This document shows positions 17,934 to 25,624 of a stretch of DNA of 50,430 bases, piece after piece (the first letter of the stretch is position 1; each line of letters begins with the position of its first letter). The stretch is taken from NCBI GenBank assembly GCA_019636335.1, contig JAHBXR010000005.1:224197-274626 (forward strand). The letters are read 5' to 3'. Both the position numbers and the translations under genes were made by a program. A model generated the notes under the pieces. It did no database searches. It was not told the DNA's origin and saw nothing but the letters and a program-made list of their open reading frames with translations. The DNA comes from Pirellulales bacterium. GTDB taxonomy: Bacteria > Planctomycetota > Planctomycetia > Pirellulales > JAEUIK01.

Positions 17934-17953
17934 TCCCAGCAGGCTAGGTGGCC

Positions 17954-18979
17954 ATGGCGCGCGTCGTCACGTTCGGCGAGATCATGCTGAGGCTGGCTAC
18001 GCCGGGGCATCAGCGGTTCAGCCAGGCGAATTCGTTCGAGGTGACGTACGCGGGGGGCGAGGCGAACGTCGCCGTGTCCCTGGCTGCCTTCGGGCACGAG
18101 GCCGCCTACGTCTCGGTGCTGCCGCGGCACGCCGTGGCCGATGCCGCACTCGCCTCGCTTCGCTTCCACGGCGTCGATACGTCGACCGTGCTGCGGAGCG
18201 ACGAAGGACGCCTGGGCGTCTACTTTCTCGAAACCGGCGCCGCACAGCGTGCCTCGCAGGTGCTCTACGATCGCGCCGGTTCGGCCATCGCGATGGCCCC
18301 GGCTTCGAGCTACGACTGGCCGCTGTTGCTCGCCGACCGCGATGCCTTTCATACGACGGGCATCACTCCGGCACTCGGCGAGCAACCGGCACTCGCCACG
18401 CGGACAGCGCTCGAAACCGCCAAGCAATTCGGCCTGACGACCAGCTTCGATCTCAACTACCGCGCGAAGCTGTGGAGCCACGAACAAGCGCGGACAACGG
18501 TCGAGCCGTTGCTGGCCAACGTCGATCTGTTGGTCGGCAACGAAGAGGATGCCGCCAACGTGCTCGGCATCAAAGCCGAGCGCACGAACGTCGCCCAGGG
18601 GAAACTCGACGCCAAAGCCTACGAGGGGGTCGCCCGCGCGATTCGCCGTCGCTACGGCGTCGACCGGGTCGCGATCACCCTCCGCGAGTCGGAGAGCGCC
18701 TCGGTCAATCACTGGTCGGCCTGCTTCCTCGACGGCAACGAATTCCATCTCAGCCGGCGGTACACGATTCAAGTGGTCGATCGCGTCGGCGCGGGGGATG
18801 CCTTCTGCGGCGGACTGCTGGCCGCGCTGCTTGGCGGCATGAGCGCGGCCGATTCCCTGGAGTTCGCCGTGGCCGCCTCTTGCCTCAAGCACTCGATTCC
18901 CGGCGATTTCAACCGCGTCAGCAAAGAGGAAGTGCTGCGACTCGTCGGCGGCGACGCCTCGGGCCGCGTGCAACGCTAG
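17954..18979 (+). CDS. kdgK: PfkB-family sugar kinase, probably 2-dehydro-3-deoxygluconokinase
   Basis: A 341-aa ribokinase-family enzyme. It begins VVTFGEIMLRL, has the AGGEANVAVSLA substrate loop, FDLNYRAKLWS (typical of KDG kinases), LLVGNEEDA, and the DRVGAGDAFCGG motif with the catalytic Asp near residue 282. KDG kinase phosphorylates 2-keto-3-deoxygluconate from pectin or uronate breakdown. This fits the former presence of a pectate lyase at 41 kb, although the two are not linked. An upstream in-frame GTG at 17948 is possible, but ATG 17954 fits the family start. It starts 20 bases after the preceding gene. Confidence 0.8.
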   Translation: MARVVTFGEIMLRLATPGHQRFSQANSFEVTYAGGEANVAVSLAAFGHEAAYVSVLPRHAVADAALASLRFHGVDTSTVLRSDEGRLGVYFLETGAAQRASQVLYDRAGSAIAMAPASSYDWPLLLADRDAFHTTGITPALGEQPALATRTALETAKQFGLTTSFDLNYRAKLWSHEQARTTVEPLLANVDLLVGNEEDAANVLGIKAERTNVAQGKLDAKAYEGVARAIRRRYGVDRVAITLRESESASVNHWSACFLDGNEFHLSRRYTIQVVDRVGAGDAFCGGLLAALLGGMSAADSLEFAVAASCLKHSIPGDFNRVSKEEVLRLVGGDASGRVQR

Positions 18980-18985
18980 TGCCAA

Positions 18986-20995
18986 TCAATACTCGTGGCT
19001 TTGCTTCTTCGCACCAGTGACCTCGGCCGCCAGGGGCTGAATCGTCTGGCGAATCTTGCGCGAGTCGCGCTCCTCGACCAGCCGGGCGATGGCATCGTCG
19101 AGTGGCATGGCGCCTTGATCGCCGTCGATGCGATCGCGGACCGAGACGGTGCCCGACTCCGCGTCGCGCTCGCCCACGACCAGCATGTAGGGAATGAGCT
19201 TGAGCTGCGCGTCGCGAATCTTGGCCCCCAGCTTGTCGGGGCGATAGTCGCCCGTCACGCGCAGTCCGACGGTGCGCAACTTCTCTTCCACCTTGCGAGC
19301 GTAATCTTCCGACTTCTGGCTCACACAGAGGACGCGCACCTGCTCGGGAGCGAGCCACAGCGGGAACGCCCCCGCGAAGTGCTCGATCAGCACGCCGATG
19401 AAGCGTTCCATCGAACCGAGCGGCGCGCGATGGATCATCACCGGCCGATGGGGCTGGTTGTCGGCGCCGATGTACTCGAGCCCAAAGCGCTCGGCGCTCG
19501 GCAGATTGTAGTCGAGTTGCACGGTGCCGAGCTGCCACTCGCGGCCCAGGCAATCGGCGACGACGAAATCGGCCTTCGGCCCGTAGAACGCCGCTTCGCC
19601 GCGTTCCACTTCGAGATGGGGCAGGTCCAGCGAGCGGCAGACTTCCTCGAGTGCCTTCTCGGCGCGATTCCAACTCTCGGCGCTGCCGACGTACTTATCG
19701 CTCTTGGGATCGCGGAAACCGAGCCGCACGCGGTAATTGTCGAGTCCCAGGGTGCGCAGCACGTGCCGGGTCATCTCGATGCAGCCGCGGAACTCGTCGG
19801 CCACCTGCTCTTCGGTGCAGAACAGGTGCGCGTCGTCCTGGGTGAAACCGCGCACGCGGGTCATGCCGTTCAACTCGCCCGACTGCTCGTAGCGATAGAC
19901 GGTGCCGAACTCGGCCAGCCGCAGCGGCAGGTCGCGATAGCTGCGCGGCTTCGACTTGTAGATCATGATGTGGTGGGGGCAGTTCATCGGCTTGAGCAGA
20001 TAGCGTTCCTGCTCATCCATCACGATCGGCTTGAACTGGCTGTCGGAGTAGTAGGGGAAGTGCCCCGAGGTCTCGTACAACTCGACGCGGCCGATGTTGG
20101 GGGTGTAGACCGGCTCGTAACCGCGGCGGATCAACTCTTCGCGGACGAACAACTCGAGTTGCCCGCGGACCACGGCCCCCTTGGGTAGCCAGAGGATCAA
20201 CCCCGAACCCACCATGGGGCTGATGTGAAACAATTCGAGATGCTTGCCCAGCACGCGGTGATCGCGGCGCTGTGCCTCGGCCAGGCGATCGAGATGGGCC
20301 TGCAGCTCGGCCTTGTCGAAGAAGGCGGTCGCGTAGAGCCGCTGCAACTGCTCGCGCGAGGCGTCCCCCTTCCAGTAAGCGCCGGCGACCGACAACAACT
20401 TGACGGCGCCAATGGCGCCGGCACTGGGCACGTGCGGTCCGCGGCAGAGATCGACGAACTCTCCCTGACGATAGAAGCTCACCGTGGAGTGTTCGGCCAG
20501 CCCGGTCTCGATGTGCTCGACCTTGAGGGGCTGGTGCAGATCGCGACAGAGCGTGGCGGCCTTGGTCCGGGGCTCCTCGAAGCGTTCGAAGGGCTCATTC
20601 GCCTTGATGATCTTGGCCATCTCGGCCTCGATCGCCGGGAAGTCGGCCTCGCTCAACGAGTGTTCGAGCCCCATGTCGTAGTAGAAGCCGTTCTCGATCG
20701 TGGGACCGAACGCCAGGTTCACCCCCGGATAGAGCCGCATCACGGCGCGCGCCATGACGTGCGCGGCGGAATGGCGCATCACGTCGAGGGCCTCGGGATC
20801 CTTTTTCGTGATCAGTCGCAGCTTGACGTCCCCCGCGACCGGCAGTGGCACGTTGGCCGAGACGATTTTGCCCTCGACTTCCGCGGCCAGCGTGGCCTTG
20901 GCCAGGCCGGGGCCGATATCGGCGGCAACTTGCAGGGGGCTAACAGCGGAAGAGTATTCGCGAACGCTACCGTCGGGCAGATGAATTTTGAGCAT
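18986..20995 (-). CDS. thrS: Threonyl-tRNA synthetase
   Basis: A 669-aa class II synthetase that charges tRNA-Thr. It has an N-terminal TGS domain ([14 protein letters not shown]), an editing domain with HSAAH and CRGPH (the H-x3-H and C-x3-H sites), and a catalytic core with the zinc ligand in MNCPHH and a later ligand His in [12 protein letters not shown]. The anticodon-binding domain begins near [14 protein letters not shown]. All domains are complete. The start is set at ATG 20995 because the TGS fold begins there; an upstream in-frame start would add a non-conserved peptide. It is convergent with the sugar kinase, six bases apart. Confidence 0.97.
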   Translation of the reverse strand: MLKIHLPDGSVREYSSAVSPLQVAADIGPGLAKATLAAEVEGKIVSANVPLPVAGDVKLRLITKKDPEALDVMRHSAAHVMARAVMRLYPGVNLAFGPTIENGFYYDMGLEHSLSEADFPAIEAEMAKIIKANEPFERFEEPRTKAATLCRDLHQPLKVEHIETGLAEHSTVSFYRQGEFVDLCRGPHVPSAGAIGAVKLLSVAGAYWKGDASREQLQRLYATAFFDKAELQAHLDRLAEAQRRDHRVLGKHLELFHISPMVGSGLILWLPKGAVVRGQLELFVREELIRRGYEPVYTPNIGRVELYETSGHFPYYSDSQFKPIVMDEQERYLLKPMNCPHHIMIYKSKPRSYRDLPLRLAEFGTVYRYEQSGELNGMTRVRGFTQDDAHLFCTEEQVADEFRGCIEMTRHVLRTLGLDNYRVRLGFRDPKSDKYVGSAESWNRAEKALEEVCRSLDLPHLEVERGEAAFYGPKADFVVADCLGREWQLGTVQLDYNLPSAERFGLEYIGADNQPHRPVMIHRAPLGSMERFIGVLIEHFAGAFPLWLAPEQVRVLCVSQKSEDYARKVEEKLRTVGLRVTGDYRPDKLGAKIRDAQLKLIPYMLVVGERDAESGTVSVRDRIDGDQGAMPLDDAIARLVEERDSRKIRQTIQPLAAEVTGAKKQSHEY

Positions 20996-21140
20996 GGTTC
21001 TCGCGCGTGTTGAGGGCCGGCAGAGGGGCGTCGATACAAAGGACACCGGTCGGAACTAGGAGTTCGCCGACCGCCAAGCGTGCAAGTATAGGCGGAAGCG
21101 TCCGAAGCGCAAAGCGCGGACCGATGAACAAGAGAAGCTG

Positions 21141-21235
21141 GTGGCACCAGGCTGTCAGCCTGTGCGTGACGAGCAAAGTGCCAGAGTTCTAGCAGTTCTG
21201 AGCCTGCCTCAGCACAGGCTAGCAGCCTGTGCCAC
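21141..21235. repeat. REP-like doublet, locus 1
   Basis: Two inverted copies of the repeat face each other in the gap between the ACT gene end and the thrS start. The minus-oriented copy is 21141-21165 and the plus-oriented copy is 21212-21235, separated by 46 bases. Each is itself palindromic; the second holds CACAGGCT-AGC-AGCCTGTG. It resembles REP/BIME elements. Confidence 0.7.
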
Positions 21236-21264
21236 TTTCCAGACGGTTCTGACAACCTAATCTA

Positions 21265-21756
21265 TCACTCGTCGAGTTCCAGATCCCCTTCGGTCAGCAT
21301 GGTAAAGCCCTTGGCGGCCAGGGTCTCCATGCCCATCTCGAGATTGTCGACCAGCAGCGCGACGGCCGTTTTGCCGTGCGGGTGGCTGAACAGGGCGTAG
21401 GTCTGCAGGATGTTCACTTCGGCCTGCAACAGGGCCGTGCAGACGCGCAACAGGGGTTGCTGGCCATCGGGGAGTTCGACAGCGATCAGGTCCGATTCGA
21501 TCATCGCCAGTCCGGCGCGTTCGAGGATCTCGCGTCCCTGCTCGGGATGGCTCAACACAAAGCGAACCAGCGCGCACTCGGCGGCATCGACGATCGACAG
21601 CGCCACAATGCGCACGCGGCTTCCTTCGAAGCGGCGCACGACCTCGAGCAATTGGCCGACGCGATTCTCGAGAAAGACGGTGAACTGGCGGATCGTGGGA
21701 TAGTTCCGCCCGCGCATCGTTTCGAAGTCCGTTCCTGTTCCCTCACCAGTGCTCAT
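21265..21756 (-). CDS. Tandem ACT-domain protein
   Basis: A 163-aa small cytosolic protein with two ACT-like units. The first begins IRQFTVFLENRVGQLLEVV; the second begins DLIAVELPDGQQPLLRVCTALLQAEVNI. ACT domains bind amino acids or other small ligands and regulate metabolic enzymes. Free-standing double-ACT proteins resembling these are frequent in planctomycetes and related bacteria. ATG 21756 is preferred; much longer upstream extensions of the frame cross a hairpin repeat and look non-coding. It lies upstream of thrS on the same strand, but a 269-base gap with repeats intervenes. Confidence 0.75.
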   Translation of the reverse strand: MSTGEGTGTDFETMRGRNYPTIRQFTVFLENRVGQLLEVVRRFEGSRVRIVALSIVDAAECALVRFVLSHPEQGREILERAGLAMIESDLIAVELPDGQQPLLRVCTALLQAEVNILQTYALFSHPHGKTAVALLVDNLEMGMETLAAKGFTMLTEGDLELDE

Positions 21757-22146
21757 GCGCGATCTCTTGGGTACGTGCGTGGAACGCCGCGCCGCGAGCG
21801 CTGCCCTGCAACAGGTGCGGCGGGGCGAAATCGGGGCCAAAACGATGCGAAATCCCGACCGAATCAATCTACGGAATGCCCCGGCGACGGTCAACGCAAG
21901 GGATGCTCGCTGCCGTACGTAGACGATCCGCCTTGGTCGCGGGTCTCGCAATTCGTAAGATACGGATGCCGTGCCGGTTAGGATAACCACGCAGAAACGG
22001 AAACTTTCCCTCGCGGACGCTTCGGGTTGGGATGCAGGCCAATCCCAACCCGAAGCGTCCGCGAGGAAGAGCAAGGGCAAGCGTGCTCTCCTGGCGGCAC
22101 GGTAGATCCCCAGCAAGACACCGTCTGAGCCGAGCCGACCTTGCCC
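21757..22146. other. Divergent intergenic region carrying a long hairpin repeat
   Basis: A 390-base region between the divergent ACT and thioesterase genes. It contains the 25-bp perfect inverted repeat at 22009-22066, listed separately. A weak sigma-70-like pair (TTGGTC, 17 bases, TAAGAT) lies just left of it. No gene is supported. Confidence 0.45.
22009..22066. repeat. 25-bp perfect hairpin, dispersed repeat candidate
   Basis: Arms 22009-22033 and 22042-22066 are perfectly complementary around an 8-nt loop. Read as protein, the arms give NPKRPRG and PTRSVREG, strings I recall as artefactual peptides in many planctomycete gene models, which suggests a genome-wide repeat. It lies between divergent genes, so it is not a terminator for either. 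Confidence 0.75.
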
Positions 22147-22563
22147 ATGCTTCTGCACACGCACGAAATCGAGTTCCGCGTGCGTTACAAAGAGACCGAC
22201 GCCATGGGCGTGGTCCACCACGCGAACTATTTGACCTATTTCGAAATGGGACGCGTCGAACTGTTGCGCGCCAATGGCGGCGATTATCGCAAGATGGAAG
22301 AGGAGGGGCTCTTCCTGGTCGTGGCGCGCATGAATTGCAGCTTCCATCGCCCGGCCCGTTATGACGATGTCGTGCGACTACGGACCACGACGACCCGCGT
22401 GACCGGCGCCAAGATCGAGCACGAGTACCAACTGTTCCGCGGAAACGAGCTGCTCTGCAAGGCCAACAGCGTGCTCGCCTGCATCGATCGCTCGGGCGAG
22501 GTGCAGCGAATTCCCGAATGGCTGCGCACGGACGACGATGGGCTGGCTCGACCGCGCGATTAA
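22147..22563 (+). CDS. Acyl-CoA thioesterase, 4-hydroxybenzoyl-CoA thioesterase/YbgC type
   Basis: A 138-aa hotdog-fold thioesterase. The signature is RVRYKETDAMGVVHHANYLTYF (catalytic Asp in TDAMG, His in VVHH), followed by EMGRVELLR and FHRPARYDDVVRLRT. YbgC-type enzymes hydrolyse acyl-CoA thioesters and in Proteobacteria associate with the Tol-Pal system; no tol genes are nearby. ATG 22147 is preferred over an in-frame TTG at 22141. It stands alone, convergent with the isomerase gene. Confidence 0.9.
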   Translation: MLLHTHEIEFRVRYKETDAMGVVHHANYLTYFEMGRVELLRANGGDYRKMEEEGLFLVVARMNCSFHRPARYDDVVRLRTTTTRVTGAKIEHEYQLFRGNELLCKANSVLACIDRSGEVQRIPEWLRTDDDGLARPRD

Positions 22564-22593
22564 GAACACTCCTCACACGACTCCGCGCTAGCG

Positions 22594-23412
22594 CTACCTC
22601 AGACCGGCCTCGCGCATCAATCGATCGGTTTCGCGATAGGCCTCTTCGACCCACTCGACGATTCTCTCCGGCTCGGGCGAATACTCGAGCTCGATCGAAA
22701 TGGCGCCGTCGATGTCAAGCGCCTTGATCTCGCGCAGGTAGGGCTCGAACGGGACGACGCCGCGCCCGGGGGGCAAGTCGCCATGCCGGCGGCCGTCGCA
22801 GTCGGAAAGATGCACGTGCGCCGTGCGTCCTTTGAGGCGGCGAAGTTCCTCGGGCGCCACCCGCGACAGCACGAGATGCGACACGTCGATGTTCGCCTTG
22901 ACCGCATCGAGGCCGACATCGTCGAGAAAACGCACCATCGTGTCGACGTTGTTCACGAGCGACAACGGAAACGGCTCCAATTCCAGAGCGATTTCGAGAC
23001 CGAGTTCCGCGGCATAGCGTCCCAGCTCGCGCACGCTATCGACGCCGAGTTGCCACTGCTCGGCCGGCGGAATCACCTCCTGGTTCCAGATGTATTCGCC
23101 CAGCACCAGCAACACGTTCCGCGCGGCATACTCGTAGGCTAGATCGAGATAAGCTCGCATCCGCTGGAGGTGGAACTTGCGCACGCTGGGATTGAAATCG
23201 ATCAGCCCCACCGCGACGCAAGGAAGCGAGACGATCGGCAGCCCCAGCCGGTCGCACTCGTCCTTGATCAGCCGCCGCTCGCGCACGTCGATCTCCAGCG
23301 GATCGGTGAAGATATCGATCGTGTCGAAGCCGATCTCCTTGGTCTTCCGCAGGCCAAAGACCGTGGGTTGCTGCGCCTGCACCCAGGCCGAGCTGATCAG
23401 ACCAAGCTGCAT
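22594..23412 (-). CDS. Sugar phosphate isomerase/epimerase (TIM barrel)
   Basis: A 272-aa protein. ATG 23412 is preceded by AAAGG and gives a start at MQLGLISSAWVQ, as usual for the family; the longer frame upstream is not conserved-looking. Metal-site motifs include EIALELEPFP (Glu in mid barrel), ANIDVSHL (Asp and His), HVHLSDCDG and ISIELEYSP (final Glu). Members of this xylose isomerase-like group act as sugar or inositol epimerases/isomerases or dehydratases. The substrate is unknown. It differs from the isomerase at 217-1104, which has a much less canonical C-terminus. Confidence 0.88.
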   Translation of the reverse strand: MQLGLISSAWVQAQQPTVFGLRKTKEIGFDTIDIFTDPLEIDVRERRLIKDECDRLGLPIVSLPCVAVGLIDFNPSVRKFHLQRMRAYLDLAYEYAARNVLLVLGEYIWNQEVIPPAEQWQLGVDSVRELGRYAAELGLEIALELEPFPLSLVNNVDTMVRFLDDVGLDAVKANIDVSHLVLSRVAPEELRRLKGRTAHVHLSDCDGRRHGDLPPGRGVVPFEPYLREIKALDIDGAISIELEYSPEPERIVEWVEEAYRETDRLMREAGLR

Positions 23413-23593
23413 GAAATCGACCTTTCGTCCTTGCGTACTTTCGCGAATCTGACCCGCGCCTCTCGACGGTGGCAACTCGTCCCACGACGGCGTCACCACT
23501 GGTGCGTGGGTCGTCACCGCGCCGGGCAAGCATCGACCGGCAACTTCGTTGCGTTTTTTTTGAAATCGCCCACGGCGGCGGGTGCGCATCGCG

Positions 23594-24373
23594 TCACTCG
23601 GCGTTGCGACTATCGCGCTTGCCTTGCGCTCGACGACCTCGTGCGCTCACGTGTCCGCGCACGCGACTCGTCAGGCCACTCTTGGCCACGCGTCGCTGCT
23701 TGGCTGCAACGGTCGCGGCTTGCTGATGAATCTGGCCGTCGGCCAGTTTCTTTTGAATTCCGGAAAGCGCCGGCTGGGGAGCACGACGCTGCCGCGGGGC
23801 AGGGGTCTTCTGAGCGGGCACGGAAACGGCCTGCTCCGCGCCGCGTGCCGCTGACTTTGACTTCCGCGGCGCGGCCGTCCCTTTTGTCTTGGCGGCCGGG
23901 GCCGGCTTGGCTTTCGCAGCCGGCTTGATCTTGGCAGGCTGCTTGCTCTTCTTGGTCGCTTTGAGCACCAGCTCCTTCTCCGCCAATTCGGCGCGCACTT
24001 CGGCCCGTGAGGCACGATGTCCTTGCGCGCGGGCCTTCTTGCTGGGCGCGCGAGAGGCCTTCGGCTGGCTCCCCTTGCCCGTTTCGGTGAGCTGTGCCAG
24101 TCGCGTCTCGAGGCTGGCCAGGGCATCCTGGAAGATCTGCACCTTGTCGTGGGTGCGGGTTTTGGTATCCGGCGAGCCCACCTTCCGAGCTTGGGTGCGG
24201 GATTGCGTGCGCTCCTGGTCGCGCCACTTTTCGAAGAGCTTGCGGGCACGCTGCGTGAAACTCTTCGCCTGCGCCAGGGTCAACTGGCCGAGGCGCGGAC
24301 GGCGACTGGCCTGCACGACCGCCAACTCCGATTCCGAGCAGAGCGTTTGGACGCGAGACATGGGGATGGCCAT
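23594..24373 (-). CDS. Histone-H1-like basic protein with Lys/Ala/Pro tail
   Basis: A 259-aa highly basic protein. Residues 1-100 are a compact helical region (SRVQTLCSESELAVVQASR; LTLAQAKSFTQRARKLFEKW). The rest is Lys/Ala/Pro-rich, with blocks such as KKSKQPAKIKPAAKAKPAP, resembling eukaryotic H1 tails and bacterial H1-like nucleoid proteins. Nucleic-acid binding is inferred from charge and composition. I recall the N-terminal part from planctomycete hypothetical proteins but know no experimental role. ATG 24373 and 24361 are both possible. Confidence 0.7.
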   Translation of the reverse strand: MAIPMSRVQTLCSESELAVVQASRRPRLGQLTLAQAKSFTQRARKLFEKWRDQERTQSRTQARKVGSPDTKTRTHDKVQIFQDALASLETRLAQLTETGKGSQPKASRAPSKKARAQGHRASRAEVRAELAEKELVLKATKKSKQPAKIKPAAKAKPAPAAKTKGTAAPRKSKSAARGAEQAVSVPAQKTPAPRQRRAPQPALSGIQKKLADGQIHQQAATVAAKQRRVAKSGLTSRVRGHVSARGRRAQGKRDSRNAE

Positions 24374-24724
24374 GGTATTTTTCTACTCCGCCTGAGGATT
24401 TTTGGCTCGATTGCGGCGCAAGGCACACAGCGCTCGAGGCACTGAATGTGGTGCCGACGCTCAAGTCTAGCATTTCAACTCCACCGCGCCGAACGAACGG
24501 TGGTCCGATGTTCGCATCGCCAGCAGTCGTCAACGCTGTCCACGTCCTGCTTTACGACTTCCGTGTTGTAAAGAGGTGACTCCACGACGCTCAAAAAACG
24601 AAGGCTCGTCGACGAATCTCACAACAGGCTCCAGAGAAGGTAGCTGCATGCTGGGACACATCCAGCCTCCGCGATTGTGGCCAACAAATCGCATCCGGGT
24701 GGGGCCAGCGGTATAGTCTTTACT
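24374..24724. other. Divergent intergenic region
   Basis: About 350 bases between the divergent basic-protein and TPR genes. A 6-bp dyad CTTTAC/GTAAAG spans 24550-24573. Overlapping frames on the minus strand do not look like protein. No clear promoter was found. Confidence 0.4.
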
Positions 24725-25483
24725 ATGCGCCGCGCTTTTTTTGCCGTCATTGCCTTGCTTGTCGTTTCGTGGGTGCTCCTGCAACTGGGGGTGCTGCCGG
24801 CTCCGCTTGCGCGCGTGCTTTGGCCGGTGGTGAACACCGCCTGGGGGTTGGCCTGCCCCCTTTTTTTCCTCTCGCTCTGGATCGCGCCAGGCATCTACCA
24901 GGAGACACTCGGCGACTATCGGCAGTTCTGGGAGCGGCTGCGGGTGCGGCGGCACGAGGTGGGCGATCTCGAGCGCAAGGTCGCCACGCTCGACAAGCCT
25001 CACCACATGGTCCAACTGGGCAGCTTGTACCTGCGGCAGGGGCGCATCTCGCGCGCCATTCCGCTGCTCGAGAAGGCCCTGGCGCGAGAACCCGACACGA
25101 TCGAGGCCCAATACCGGCTGGCGCTCGCCTATCTCGACCGGCATCGCTACGCCGAGGCTGCCGACTTGCTCGAAAAGGTGCATGCCGCGACCCCCGCCTA
25201 CGACTACGGCACGGCCTATTTGCGCCTGGCCGAGGCGCAAACCCGGCTCGGCAACACGGCGCGTGCCCGTGACATTTACGAGGCGATGCTCAAGTTTTAT
25301 CCCGGCCAGCCCGAATGTTGCTATCAATTGGGCTTACTGCTGGCCGAGGCAGGCGAACGCGAGCAGGCCGCCAAGCTGATGCGCGAGGTGATTTTTACGT
25401 TGCGCCACAGTCCCCCTTTCCAGCGCCGGCGCAACGGACATTGGGGTTTGAAGGCACGCTGGTGGTTGTGGAGACATGGATAA
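24725..25483 (+). CDS. Membrane-anchored TPR protein
   Basis: A 252-aa protein with two N-terminal hydrophobic helices (FFAVIALLVVSWVLLQLG and a second around residues 30-55), followed by about four TPR-like units: MVQLGSLYLRQGRISRAIPL, AQYRLALAYLDRHRYAEAAD, AYLRLAEAQTRLGNTARARD and CCYQLGLLLAEAGEREQAAK. The layout resembles small protein-assembly TPR proteins of the inner membrane. ATG 24725 is chosen over GTG 24677 because it starts directly at the membrane helix with a basic MRR. It lies 141 bases upstream of tex, which has its own promoter. Confidence 0.82.
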   Translation: MRRAFFAVIALLVVSWVLLQLGVLPAPLARVLWPVVNTAWGLACPLFFLSLWIAPGIYQETLGDYRQFWERLRVRRHEVGDLERKVATLDKPHHMVQLGSLYLRQGRISRAIPLLEKALAREPDTIEAQYRLALAYLDRHRYAEAADLLEKVHAATPAYDYGTAYLRLAEAQTRLGNTARARDIYEAMLKFYPGQPECCYQLGLLLAEAGEREQAAKLMREVIFTLRHSPPFQRRRNGHWGLKARWWLWRHG

Positions 25484-25518
25484 GCGGCGCCTCTGGCAAT
25501 TGGTCGGCGGGACGATCC

Positions 25519-25547
25519 TTGACACTCCGGGTATCAATCCCTAGATT
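25519..25547 (+). promoter_or_regulatory. Sigma-70-type promoter for tex
   Basis: A perfect -35 box TTGACA (25519-25524) is followed by a 17-base spacer and TAGATT (25542-25547), a 4 of 6 match to the -10 consensus. It lies 78 bases upstream of the tex start. Confidence 0.55.
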
Positions 25548-25624
25548 GCCCGGGAAGCAAACCTAATCTATTGCGCTTGTTGCGACGATTCTCGCCGGTG
25601 TCGCAGGCACTGGTGTGCAACACG

